Shown here piece by piece: positions 37,662-51,587 of a stretch of DNA of 64,000 bases. This DNA comes from Lepidurus packardi (taxonomy: Eukaryota > Arthropoda > Branchiopoda > Notostraca > Triopsidae). The stretch lies in the NCBI GenBank assembly GCA_023053545.1, contig JAKZAN010000174.1, positions 16,911-80,910 of the forward strand. Direction: 5' to 3'. How positions within the stretch are numbered: the first letter of the stretch is position 1; each line of letters begins with the position of its first letter. The notes below the pieces were generated by a model that saw only the letters and a program-made list of their open reading frames with translations, was not told where the DNA came from and ran no database searches. The translations under genes were made by a program, and so were the position numbers.

Positions 37662-38653
37662 CCTTTTTCCCTCCTTATCTTTGTAAAAAGGACTGATTCT
37701 TCTCTCGGTTAAAAACTAAAACATTTTCATGCACTTAGTGTTTATCCCATCCACCAAAAGAGACGAACAACCTTATACCTCTTCGAGAAAGCCTTGCTCC
37801 TCAGCCTCTAGCATATACTGTCGAAGCAAGGAGAGCGATTTGTTCCTGATCGCTCGCACCATATCTGAACAGCCATAGTCATCAAGGACAAGAGGTCTGA
37901 ACCCCGCCAGTCTGGCTTTTTGTAAGCCATTTCGGCTGAGAGCAAATGTATCAGTATTAACAGGTTTGCGGGCTAGCATCATCGTCTTTTGGGGTAAAGC
38001 TTTGATAATATTCCGCTCTTGTAAACTTAATACGATGCAACTCTCCCCTCTGGCCACCGCAGACCTTAGGATCCTGCTATAGTCTTTTCTTGAAAATGGC
38101 TTGAAGGTAGAAAAAAGCTCCTGGAAAGTAATTCCTTCATGCTGTTGTATAACCCACATTCCCGGACTTCTCTGATTTTTTATTTAATGTTAGTGAGAGC
38201 CGTTTCAGTGGCTATTGAGATAGAAACCCGAGGGGATAAAGGAGGAGTTCTTACAGAGGCAACAGAACTTTCCAGGTATTGAAACCACTCCAACTCGACT
38301 TTGACTAAATGTTGGAGGCAGGCGAATTTCCAAGGAATAATCGTGAAGAGATTACCCTGGAGGCACAGGTGCCTAATGTTCTTACAGAAACTGCATATCG
38401 TGCTGAAGACTGAGTTGCCTAGATCCATGTTGGAGATATCAAGGTTGTGCAGGTTGGAGATGCTGCGAGACTCAATGAGTGAGTACAGTTATTGTTTTAG
38501 AGGTTTCAAAGGGGGAGGTGGAGCGGCTGAGAGGGGGTTGGAGCGAATAGATGTAGCCTTGAGGCGGTTTAGGTTTAGGCTAGGTAGGCAGAGGGAAGTA
38601 ACGGTGTTAGGACTTATGTCATCAGTGATTTCTTCGAGAGACTATTATTGCAT
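37662..38653 (-). CDS. Leucine-rich-repeat protein, 3' end missing at the telomere tract
   Basis: Minus strand from ATG 38651-38653. Exon 1 (to about 38256) encodes an N-terminal Pro stretch and LRRs: SLCLPSLNLNRLKAT, SNLHNLDISNMDLG, NIRHLCLQGNLFTIIP and LQHLVKVELEWF. A probable 83-nt intron (GTAAGA...ATCAG, about 38174-38256) leads to exon 2, a helical region with FKPFSRKDYSRILRS ending near 37773 in EQGFLEEV. No TGA follows in this frame before the telomere repeats; either the frame runs straight into them or, after a GTATAA...TTTTAG intron, a short exon is cut by them. The gene therefore appears truncated at 37661/37662. No family name; the intron calls are tentative. Confidence 0.6.
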
Positions 38654-38997
38654 TGTGATCTAGAAGTGCAAATATGAAACAAGCACTGATGGATCCTATA
38701 AGTGGTTATGGAAGGGACAACGACAAACAGGAATAGCTGGAACGGCGCAACCAATGATATTGTATGTCCTGGTGAAGTATAAAATAGATGGAGCTATGTG
38801 GGTAACGTATATTACAATAAGGGGGCACTCAAGATAGCCCGAAAGTCTCATGCACTACACACTGTGTTTGAACAGATTATGCATTTAATTACTTTCATAT
38901 TTACACGAGTGCCTTCCCAAATCACATTCTACTCCTAATAGCCTCGCCGACCAGGTCATTAAATCGATAGATCAGTTATTTATACCTCCGAACAACC
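38654..38997. other. Divergent intergenic region, 344 bp
   Basis: Between the LRR gene (minus) and the kinase gene (plus); must hold two promoters. AT-rich near the kinase start. Confidence 0.4.
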
Positions 38998-41331
38998 ATG
39001 GGAACTTGCTGCACTCAGAAGAAGCCACATACCCGCTACCTTGAAAAATAAAACTACTCCAAACGTACCTCCCTCTCTTATCACCTCTGCCCCTCTGACC
39101 CTTCCTGTCCTCATAGTCCTCCCCTACGAAGTCGATTTGTTGAAACTCATGTACACTGATCTTGCCTCCAGATCAGCTTCTCAGAAAATTACAAGTGACG
39201 CCTTTGCTGTCTTCTTTCGTTCGACTGTAACCTCCCTCTATAATCCTTTATTTCGGATTTCAATGGTTATACAGGGTTTATGGGGCCAGGAGATCTTCAA
39301 TCGGTTCGACTTGAAGCACCGAGGACAACTAGGGTTCGAGGACTTCTGCGGAGGCATAGAGTGCCTGGTGAAGAGTGAGCTTCAGGAAAGGGTTCATGGT
39401 TTGTTCCACTTCTACAACATCAACCGAACGAGGGGCATTGGCTTCCAAGAACTGCTCAAAATGGTACATTTTCAATAATACAAGTTATTTAGCTATCCTA
39501 AATAAGACCTGAAAAAACTTATTGGAGATGAGAAGTTTATAGCTTCAATGAATCCCCAATAGCGCTACTACCATTTCGGCAAGCAGCACCAGCTGGACGA
39601 GCTGCGCGAAGTGGTCGACGAGCACGAGGGCTCTGCAGAACACTCCCTCATTGATGAGCTCCATCGAATTTAGAAGATCAACAGCAGCGACGCCGTCCTT
39701 AATAACTTAGCAATCGACTACAGACATCAGACAGAGCCGAAAACTACTAGCGCAACCAACTTTCTGAACGGTCCCAAACCAAGACAAGGCAGTAACATCA
39801 TTGTTAGCAAGATGACGACCCTCTCTGAACCCCGCAAAAGGTCTGGAAGTGTGTCTTATACCACGACAGTCTCGACCAATAAATTCAAAGTGATGTCCAA
39901 CCTGTCTCTAGTAGTCAAGAAGTACGCGAATTTCTTGTTCAAAGAGTTTAAGCTGGACAAAGACAAGGACGAGATTTCGGAACACCAATTCTTGACGCTT
40001 CTTGAGAAACATGGCCAGATCTGGACAATCTACTTTGAGGGTTTTCATACCTACGTGTGGGAGGTCAACGAAGACGGATTGCCCGCAAACTTGTTGGAGA
40101 CCCCTTTTATCGAGGGAGACTGTCGCGTGTGCGATGTGGATGACCGATAGCCAAAGCCCAGGTATCTTCGCTTGGTGAAGACGACTCTATTTGTGTACGA
40201 GCGGAAGGGCGATAAGATTCCTATCGAAATTAAAAACTTAGAGGGGCTGCAAGTCTAGATATATACCCATGCGAACGAGCACGGCTTCACAATCAAGCAC
40301 CGTGACGGATTCTACTTGGAGAAATTCTTTCTGATGGGCAACAAGCCAAATCAGTAGAGATGGCTGAATTACCTGAGTGCCTACAAGCAGAACAGCATCT
40401 ACGATAACTATCAGATGCTCTAGCAAGTGGGAACTGGCAACTTCTCCAGCGTCTTCAAAGCCTTAGAAAAGTCAACCCAGAAACATGTCGCTATTAAAGT
40501 CATCGAGAAATTCAACCTCTCAACCCAAGACAAGCAGCTTATCAAGCAAGAGTGCTCGATTCTACAGCTTTGCCATCATCCCTGCATCATCCAGTTCAAA
40601 GAACGCATCGACTCCAAGAGCCACATGTACATTATCACAGAGATAATGGAGCAAGGGAGTCTTTACGAGTACATCAAGTGTAGGTAATTCCTTGAAGAAT
40701 ACGAGGCTAGTATAATCACATAACAACTGCTGGACACCCTCCTCTACCTGAACTCTCTCGGGCTGATCCATCGCGACTTGAAGCCAGAAAACATCATGGT
40801 AAGCTCATCACATATTAGAATATCTGTATAGATTCTCCTAAATAAAGAGGGGAGCATGGTCAAAAGAGTCAAGCTGATCGACTTTGGATTCGCGATCTAC
40901 CGCGAAAACATTAAAGAGCTCTCGAATGAGAAGAAATATGCAGGTACTGCAGGCTACCTGGCTCCTGAAGTGTTGGTGATGGACAACTATGATCACACCA
41001 TCGACAACTTCAGCCTCGGCGTTATCCTCTACTTCATGCTTTCTGGAAGCCTGCCCTTCCATGCGGGACTAGACGAAGAGGTGGTGAGAATGACTCTGAG
41101 ATGCAGTCCCAACATGAACAGCCAGCATTGGAAAAACATTTCAAAAAACGTAAGCCCCTTTTAAATTCAACGTGACTTATATGTTTCTAGGGAAGAGATC
41201 TGGTAAGTAGGTTGCTGACGTTCAAGGAAAGGCGGATCGGGCTGGATGAGGCACTGAAGCACCCGTGGATCAAGGAAAGATAGTATCTTAAAACCTTGAG
41301 CGGTGTGAATCCTCGGAGGCCCAAAAAATGA
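38998..41331 (+). CDS. EF-hand / PH / CaMK-type protein kinase (719 aa)
   Basis: Introns 39065-39116, 39227-39274, 40799-40831 and 41150-41190 (33-52 nt); TGA 41329-41331. MGTCC suggests N-myristoylation/palmitoylation and membrane targeting. Residues 60-125 resemble degenerate EF-hands of the calcium-sensor type (FNRFDLKHRGQLGFEDF, FYNINRTRGIGFQEL). Residues 350-435 look like a PH domain (YLRLVKTTLFVYERKGD ... RWLNYLSAYK). The kinase follows: GTGNFSSVFKA, VAIKVIEK, alpha-C Glu in QECSIL, HRDLKPEN, DFGFA, APE, a D-x-FSLG helix (usual W replaced by F) and R in subdomain XI (FKERRIG). All catalytic residues are present, so it is predicted to be active, with calcium and phosphoinositide input. 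It converges on the SAXO-like gene. Confidence 0.87.
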
Positions 41332-41472
41332 TAGATCATCATTCATTCATAGATCTTTGTTTAATTGGAAACCATGCTTCATCATTCTTTCCATCATGAC
41401 AAAATTCCGAATCCTTATAAATATTGTGAACTAATTTCTATCAAAGATTGGTTGTGTCTATATCTGGGTCTC

Positions 41473-42399
41473 TCATTACTAAAGGGAGCGTTGGTGTGTC
41501 GCTGCAGGACATATAACTGTGTGAGCACCCACGTACTCCCGTTGGTATACTGAATTTTTTTAGAGGGGCATTTCGCTGGGTCGGTATTGGTTGTCTGGCT
41601 TTACTCGCGCGATAGTTTAGAGTTTTGGGAACTTAAATGTGGCACGATAAGAAGACTGTGGAATGAAATTTAGGCTCGCGCTTCTCTGGCTATTGGACAG
41701 AGGAGTATTCTCAGCCTTCGGTTGAGGTTTTAAGGGATGCTGCACAAAGGCCTCACGGTAACTGGAATTTCCTCGCCACGGCATTCCAGACCCAAATACA
41801 GAATTGTTATCGGGCACCTAAATTCAGAACCATATTGAAGCGTGCATACTTACATAGGGGATGGTTTGGGCGTTTTTAGGCTGGTAGTTCTGTGCGTAAG
41901 AGGTCAGACCGAAAAGAGGCCCACCCGTTTTCAGATTGCTGGTGTGGCTATCCACGATGGACGCTATCTTGTTCGTGGATTGGGTGCTTTATTTGGGCTG
42001 GTATTCGTGGCGATAACTCGATGTCTTGACTACGTCGCCTGTCAGCTTAGGGTTGTCCTCGTATTTCACCTGGACTGATGGGATCTTGCTGCGACTCGAG
42101 TAATCTAATCACAATACGGTAATGATGGGATCTGTACTGTTCCTGTAGGTAGAGGCAGGCATCCGACACTCCAGTTTGAGGGGAGTTAGTTGGCATAGAT
42201 GTTTGCCGCAGTTGCAGTGTTGGCAGAGGCACGTCTTGTTGATGTGGCGTGTCCACATTTCCTCCTGGCTGATGGTGTGGTCGACCATCTTTGTGATGTG
42301 GTGGTCCTCAGGATTGTGAGGGTGGGGGATCTGGTAGTCTTGGATGCGACAGGGCTTGGGAGATTCTTTGAGGAGTCTGCTTTTGTGTAGGGTGTGCAT
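41473..42399 (-). CDS. SAXO/FAM154-like microtubule-stabilising axonemal protein (285 aa)
   Basis: Minus strand; ATG 42397-42399, TGA 41473-41475; introns 42105-42137 (33 nt) and 41818-41853 (36 nt). The N-terminal part has the SAXO Cys-rich signature CLCQHCNCGKHLC. It is followed by Mn-type repeats spaced along the chain: STYRNNYSS, SSYRHEYQPK, TSYAQNYQPKN, SSYREAFVQHP, SSYRATFKFP and SVYQREYVG. In SAXO proteins these motifs bind the microtubule lumen wall and protect axonemal or cortical microtubules. The first repeat is only restored by removing the 33-nt intron, which is good support for that splice. No TGA occurs in the exons. Confidence 0.88.
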
Positions 42400-43695
42400 G
42401 GCGATGAGGGGGCAGTTTTAATTTATTGCTGGTTATAGGGATGTTTATTTTGTAAGTGTAGGTTTGGCGTAAGACTTGAAAGGATGGAGGCACCCGTATT
42501 TTTATTGCTAATATATATAGTTTGGGTGTCGCTGTGAAACTCAGTGCGTCCTGGCTTCCCATATCTATCATAAGTAGTGGACTTTATAGATCCTAAGAAG
42601 GTGAAGGATATTCTTCTCGACCGAGGGCAGGAGATCCGGCTGCCGACACCTTTGTTGTGGGTACCGGGCAGTACAAAACATCATTGTGGCAAAAACATAA
42701 TGATATGGCTAAACTATAGATTAAGAATCAAGTTTTGAAATAATCAGTGAAACTCTTTGGATGTATACTGCTATACTGCCACCAGACAAGTTTATCTGTC
42801 AATACTTTATCTAACCTGCATCGGTATTATCAATACACAGATATGCTGCATTCGAAACAATCCACTACTGCCCCTAACATATTCACCTATCCTTTGTGCC
42901 GCGATAGGCTCGTACTCGTGGCTGTTCAGCAAGTCATCCGTATCCTTGGTGGGTCGTGAGAGTCATTCCCGACCTGGAGATTGGCAGACCCATACCAATT
43001 TACAATCTTTAAGGCACTCGAATAAATCAAATTATTTGAGTAGAGCGCCCCGGTTGAAGAAAAGGGAGTTAATCATGTTGAGATACTGAAAAGCCATTAG
43101 GCGCCGTCGGCATATTACGGCCTGGTGGCTTTACTGGAAGGAACGATAATAGATTGTCAAACTAATGTAACTGTTAAATATTAAAGCGTCCACCTAGTTG
43201 CTTATGATTCTTGTCGATGGGTTTCGGAGAATCTATACAGATATTTTTAAGAACTATCAAATACAGGCCAAGGCAGGGAAGAGCAAGGCGTAAAGACAAT
43301 TATGGCTGAAGACCATAGAGAGAAGCGTGCCGACCAGCAGGGTGGGAGGGCAGGGACTGGTAAAAAATGGAAGTCTGTTGACGTTTTTTGGAGGTGGGCT
43401 TCTGAACTTATTGGGGATGGCTCAATAATTATTTAACTTAGATTCCTTTAAAATTATTGACTGCCTTGCTTCTGGTTCCCAAACACTCGTCCCATCCTCA
43501 ACAGACCATACAAATCCGAACACTGCACCCTTCTCTCCCATTTCGGTCAAAACACATCTGCCAAGATTAGTACTTCTTCTCCCCAGGCTTCAACTCAAAA
43601 TTCTCACTACATAGGATCTTCTGCCCATTTAGACTCACCCTCGCGTTCATAAACTCCAAAACCACCTTTACCTCGAATCTAAAAATTCCGACTTC
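42400..43695. other. 1.3 kb without a confident gene
   Basis: Left part is 5' flank of the SAXO-like gene; 42571-42400 contains an open minus frame that is probably untranslated leader. Plus-strand open frames at 42747-43089 have no recognisable features. From 43090 to 43695 the frame of the RING gene is open without TGA, so part of this may be its 5' coding sequence, but an AT-rich stretch at 43425-43460 looks non-coding. Confidence 0.4.
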
Positions 43696-44481
43696 ATGAA
43701 ATAATTCGCGAAGGAGTTCCTGAAGGAAGAAGAATAGCACATAAGAGAGGCCGTCGTCTGCGCGATCTGCATGAATGAGACTTAGATTCAGGTAAGCCCC
43801 CAAAATTGAAGATTTAGATGGTCAACAGACAATGTCGTATCAAGCAATCCTATCATTTTATGGCACCAGCTTTCTACTCACTTGCTATTATCACTTTATA
43901 ACATTCTATGGTTGTCAGTGTGTTGATAATTTGCTGTCAATTACAATGTGGTAGTCCTAATCGAAACTAGCTCCTTTCGCCATCACCCATTAATTATCCT
44001 TGCTTTATACTTCATCCCCTCCCTTATTGTTTTCACCACAACCTTTGTACCTTAGGCCTCCATCGACTCTTGTCCCCACCGGTTCTGCCACCCCTGCATC
44101 CATCGCTGGTCCAAGGTAACACCACCCTACTTTACCCACCCTACTCTTTGAACACAGACCCGAAATACATGTCCTGTTTGCCGTCACTCCTTCCTACAAA
44201 TCTTCTCTGAAAACAAAGTCACCAAAGTTAGGCGTCGTAAAGCACGCATTTTCCGTAGATAAATACACTACGATCCCCGAATCCTCAGCAATATCAATAG
44301 TTCTCGTAGCATGCCTATTGTGCCTGTGCTGGTATACCCTGGCTACTTTTTGTTTCCGGTGCTGCCACAAACAATGCCTGTGGCCCACTGGCATCCAGCA
44401 CAATTCTCCATAGCGCGTGACTATGTCCCCTGCACATCCAACAACGACACCTCTCCTTTCCAACCAATTCCTCATCCATGA
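43696..44481 (+). CDS. RING finger protein, probable E3 ubiquitin ligase (at least 159 aa)
   Basis: Exons 43696-43791, 44056-44115 and 44158-44481; introns 43792-44055 (264 nt, unusually long) and 44116-44157 (42 nt). Only this splicing rebuilds the RING: C-A-I-C in exon 1, then SCPHRFCHPC and IHRW in exon 2, and NTCPVCRHSF in exon 3. The order C-x2-C-x12-C-x-H-x2-C-x2-C...C-x2-C and the IHRW...CPVCR context resemble the Topors/PHRF1-type RING. RING fingers recruit ubiquitin-loaded E2 enzymes. The tail of about 80 residues is Pro and hydrophobic rich. The start at ATG 43696 (MKEFAKEFLKEEEE) is minimal; the frame is open upstream. Confidence 0.8.
43792..44055 (+). other. Long (264-nt) intron inside the RING gene
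   Basis: GTAAGC...CCTTAG. It separates the first zinc-binding Cys pair from the rest of the RING. Every other intron placed in the window is 23-83 nt. AT-rich, no RNA gene recognised inside. Confidence 0.7.
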
Positions 44482-44621
44482 TTGCCCAGCATATTTGATT
44501 AAACTTAGGGGAACTATACCCTTTTTTCGTTGACCAATAAGATATTTAAGTTTACTTAAGTCTTACTGTTTTAAGGAAAAGTCTATTTCTGTCGGTCCAG
44601 ATACACTATTCCACCCAATCA

Positions 44622-45367
44622 TCACCTGACATCTGTGGGAGTGTGTCTCCCTGTGAACCCATTCCCTGTACTATCTCCCGTAAAATGCGTACAATGCCAA
44701 AATACTCTCTTACTTTATGAACGGCACGATGATGTTCGGAGCGTTGTCTTTCTTACTCTAAACCTTCTCGCTTAGGTTCCGGTTTTTTGCCTCCCGTCTC
44801 TCCTCAGTCTGAACCTTTCTAGACTGCGTGGCTGTGTTTAGACGCACTTTTATACGACCTGCCCCTTCGCTTCGGTATAAAGATCTATTGTTAGGGCCCA
44901 AGGTTGAGACGTCAGTCAAAACCTCTGTTTCAGAAATTCTGCTGATTTCCTTGACCTTTGTAGAACCACCTATGAAGAACTAGGACACCTTGCTTTGAAG
45001 AGGACCGGATGGACGCCAAGTCTCGACGACCAGTTCGTGCATTCCTAGCTTTCGAGGAACCTCAACGAAGCCATAACCCAGCGTCATCGTACGTTCCCAA
45101 GAGTCAATGGAGGAGACTTCAAAGTGAATCACCGGCCACTTGTAACCAACTACATTATCCAAAATATGTTTGGTGTTTACTTGCCCCTTACTATGCGAGG
45201 AGTTGCAGATCAATAGGGAATGAGAAATAGTAATGATTAGCGTATTTGCCTGTGGCATTCAGGCAGGGTACTGCAGTTACGGAGTGAGTCACCGATTAAC
45301 TAAAGAGAGAATAATGGCATGCCAACAAGAGGGAGTACCAGCAGTTGAATTCCTCAAGCTCTTCCAT
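44622..45367 (-). CDS. B9-domain protein, B9D2-like (about 210-223 aa)
   Basis: Minus strand. Introns 45150-45180 (31 nt) and 44671-44713 (43 nt), perhaps also 45300-45338 (39 nt, frame-neutral). The splice at 45150-45180 joins HYYFSFPIDLQL to GYKWPVIHFEV, followed by DSWERTMTLGYGFVEVP, GMHELVVETWRPSG and EFFIGG. This is the B9 domain in the order of B9D2 (HPID..., WP.LHFQV, GYGF..VP, PTWRP, FVGG). B9D1, B9D2 and MKS1 form a ciliary transition-zone module that gates membrane proteins. The C-terminal 70 residues are basic. The stop at 44622-44624 depends on the last intron; the start at ATG 45365-45367 is provisional because the first B9 strand is not clearly present. Confidence 0.75.
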
Positions 45368-48420
<3,053 letters not shown>

Positions 48421-48667
48421 AGGAGTTGATGTTTGCCATAACTAGAGCACTATGTGTTTTCCGAGCATTTATATGTATTATACACATTTCTGTAAGTTTG
48501 GCTGGGAAGGTGGAGCGATGCGGGGAGAATGTCGGGGCCTGATTGGGTATTTTCCAAAGTCTGGATCGTCATGCAACCATGGTTTTAATAACTTAATAAT
48601 AAAATCATATTGTTTTCACCATCCTCTAATTATATTTTCCCTAAGTTATCGATTACGCCCACTCCCC

Positions 48668-49738
48668 ATGATCAACAGCTCCAAGAATAAGGTCCAGCCC
48701 GATAACTCCACCACCCGCGCCAAACTACCCCAACATAACAAACGCAAAATTACTGATCTCCTCCCAGAAAAACTTGGATCGCCCAAGAACATCACCACCA
48801 GCAACACAGACCTCAAACCACGAGCTGCCAGCCTCTTCAAAGTCAAAAAGAACTATAAGATCAACGCCTCCTCGGACGACATCGATCTTCACAACTAGTC
48901 CACCGTAAGTCAGCTCGAAGATAAAGCAACCGAAAAAGAAACCCACTCTAAGTTCCCACCTATCAAACAACCCAAGGATATTCTGACTGCCAGGAAATAC
49001 TACCTATAACCCCTAGCTCGGTCCTTGCAGACTCATTCTAACATCTATAACCTCAGACTCTTTCGGGAACACTTTGACGAAGTTACCCGAGGCATGCAAC
49101 TCACCAGAAATATCAGAATAGACAATCCGAAGAAACTCCCTACTCTTCCCAAAAATACTACATTCAAAAAAACAATTATCCTTGACCTGGATGAGACACT
49201 TATCCACTGCAATGAATTCCTGGCTCACAGCACTGTTAAACTACCCATCCCCATCGAGAATGGAATGACTGTGACTGCGGGTGTCAATGTTCGGCCCATG
49301 TGCAGGGAGTTTTTGAAGGAACTCAGCTCCATCGCAGAGGTCATGGTTTTTACAGCGAGCAATTCTATGTATGCCGACACAGTCATCAACTACCTCGATC
49401 CCGAGAAGAAGTATGTGTCACATCGCTTATACCGTCAGCATTGTACTCAATAGAAAGGATTCTTCCTAAAGGACCTGCGTGGGATTAATAGAAACATGCA
49501 AGACATGCTGCTGGTCGACAACTCTATTTTTTCCATTTGTCTCAACCCCGATAATGGGGTGCCGATTCTACCGTTTTACGACAACAGCAAGGACCGTGAA
49601 CTGGTGACCCTGTTGGCGTACCTGAGGGAGGTGGTGGATCATGAAGACATGCGTATCATAAACAAGCAGTACTTCATGCTGGACAAGCTGCGGGACTCTA
49701 TTGACCCAAAGAGCACTCTGCTGAAAGCACTAGGGTGA
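48668..49738 (+). CDS. SCP/FCP-type (NLI-interacting factor-like) phosphatase (356 aa)
   Basis: One exon, ATG 48668 to TGA 49736-49738. The catalytic HAD domain occupies about residues 165-350: ILDLDETLIHC (DxDxT nucleophile motif), VFTASNSMYADTVINYLDP, YVSHRLYRQHC, FLKDLRGINRNMQDMLLVDNS and IPFYD-like LPFYDNSKDREL. These phosphatases remove phosphate from Ser/Thr, the best-known substrate being the RNA polymerase II tail. The N-terminal 160 residues are basic and disordered. In-frame TAG before KGFFLKDL reads as Glu. Confidence 0.92.
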
Positions 49739-49900
49739 ACGAAGGATTGGGTAGGCTTTTGAATCTAAATATTTTGACTGTGTTTAGCAGGATGGACTCG
49801 ATATGTTAATCTATTTATAATACCATACTTGCCAAATACTAAGAAATAACGTAAATTAGACTCAGTTTTAGTAGAACATATGATTACACAAAGTAGAGCA

Positions 49901-50988
49901 TCAAACGAGTATATTCTTTATTTCCTTCAGAGTCTACCCCATTGAATAGCACTTTAAGCATAGGTGGTACTGTCTCGTCTCCTTCATCAAAGTTTCATGC
50001 ATTCCCTTATCTACACTGCAGACCAGACCTTTATTGTTGCTGTATTGCCGTGCTCCTTGGTCATAAACTATATCATCTCCGTCAAGGGTCGTTACACGCC
50101 CTCCCAATGCTCGTAACAGAGCCTCAGCAGCGCAAATATCCCACTTGCTAGTCTTGTCGCTTAGATTGACTACCACGTTGACTTCTTTCTGCAGCAGTAT
50201 GACGATTTTGTAGCCCATGCCTCCAACCTTCAAGATATTTGGACTTACCTTTTTCAGAAGATTCTATTCGATGGCTGGTAACCATTTGCTGGCTCCAATA
50301 ACTAGCTTATCAGGACTCCAGTTTTTTAGCATGTGCTTAGAATCAAATGTATTGTGAGTGCCCTAGCAAATGATTTAGTGGACTACAGGGCAGTTCGAAT
50401 TGCCCATCAGGATTCGAGGTTCATAAACTGACTCTCCTTTCGAGGAAGCTTTTTTATATGGCACTCCAATTAGTCCAAGGTAAGCCTTCTTCTTGTAGGA
50501 AATCCCAATTAGCACTGTAACTTCGTAAAGACAGCCTTCTGTGTAACTATAAGTACCATCTAGGGGGTCGATCCAGACGCAGACATCGTTCAGGTTTAGT
50601 TCGGTTTCGACCAACAGCGGGTCCCAGAAAGGAGCTCCCGAATTTTTAGCGTTTTAAACTTTGGAGTAATCGTATTGATTCTTAGCAAGATAGATTTGCA
50701 TTTCTTCTTTGGAAATAGTTTATTCTGCTACGATGCTGATGGTGGGCCAGCAGAGACGGAGTGCTTGGACGATGAGTGCTTGGATTCTGAAGTCAGCCTA
50801 AGGAAAACGGTATGAATCGTAACATAAGATGAAGGAGGTGGAGATACCTCTGTGACGGGGTTGTTAGGACTCTTTTATTTTGTGTTGAGGGAAGTAGACT
50901 GTTGGATACTCTTAATGAGGGAGCAGGCTTCAGAAATGATCTAGATACAGACATTGGAGAATTGGTTGAGGTCGAGAGTGTGTGTCAT
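49901..50988 (-). CDS. Inositol-phosphatase superfamily enzyme, BPNT-like (345 aa)
   Basis: Minus strand; ATG 50986-50988, TGA 49901-49903; intron 50798-50847 (50 nt) joining NPVTE to ADFRIQALI. Metal-binding motifs are complete: [15 protein letters not shown], the diagnostic WIDPLDGT (about residue 124) and [16 protein letters not shown] near the end. Spacing and the text around KMGYK fit 3'(2'),5'-bisphosphate nucleotidase (BPNT1/gPAPP) better than inositol monophosphatase. BPNT removes the 3'-phosphate from PAP to recycle it in sulfur metabolism; these enzymes are lithium sensitive. The second Glu of IVAEE is a TAA, at a position where the family has Glu, supporting TAA = Glu. Confidence 0.9.
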
Positions 50989-51587
50989 GAGGGGACGTAT
51001 GGTTATAGGAGTAGAAAGGAGGTTGGTTTGGGATTATTGGGATGAGAGGGTTTTCTGCAGAATTACTTTTGAATGTTAACCACGATGTGCTCAAACAATA
51101 TTTTGTTGTTATTTCAATTAATTATTGGAATTTTGCAATCCTGGGCTCCCTAAATAAAGTAACAAACAAACAATCAGTGCACGTCAAAACGATTTATCGA
51201 CTCAACTGTTCAATTTTGGTGTCATTCTATACCTTTCCCTCCTTTTTACTATTTCTACTGTATTGTCTTGCCTCCCACACTCGAAACTCCAGCACCCGCC
51301 TGCTCAGAAGACGGGCCAGTGCATGGGGTTCGGGACAACAAAGTAAGCAAGTGATGGAGTATGAGTTGATGACTGGCGCCCTAGCTAGCGGGAAGCTAGG
51401 AAGCTAATAAATCAACTGTCGATTTCGCATAACTAGTAAGGATCCACTGACACCGAATAAATTCAGGATTCCGAAGGAGTTTGCTTGCATATGTCTATTG
51501 CTGCTGCCTATTATACCCAGTATCATAATGCCCCAGCTAATTATGGGTGGGATGCTCTGGTTTATAACTTTAAAACATATCAAACAG
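50989..51587. other. Divergent region, 599 bp, unresolved short ORFs
   Basis: Promoter region between two divergent genes, but 51410-51590 has open frames on both strands (for example a 78-aa plus frame at 51485-51721) that I cannot judge. A small gene cannot be excluded. Confidence 0.35.

Noticed and set aside
37391-37712. Open frames encoding Gly-Trp, Gly-Leu or Gly-Val repeats
   Set aside because: They are translations of the telomere repeat in three frames; no coding evidence.
42757-43089. 110-aa plus-strand ORF
   Set aside because: No domain, poor codon bias compared with neighbours, and overlapping alternative frames of equal quality.
51042-51407. 121-aa plus-strand ORF
   Set aside because: AT-rich, no domain, lies in the divergent promoter region; open frames of this size are expected by chance with one stop codon.
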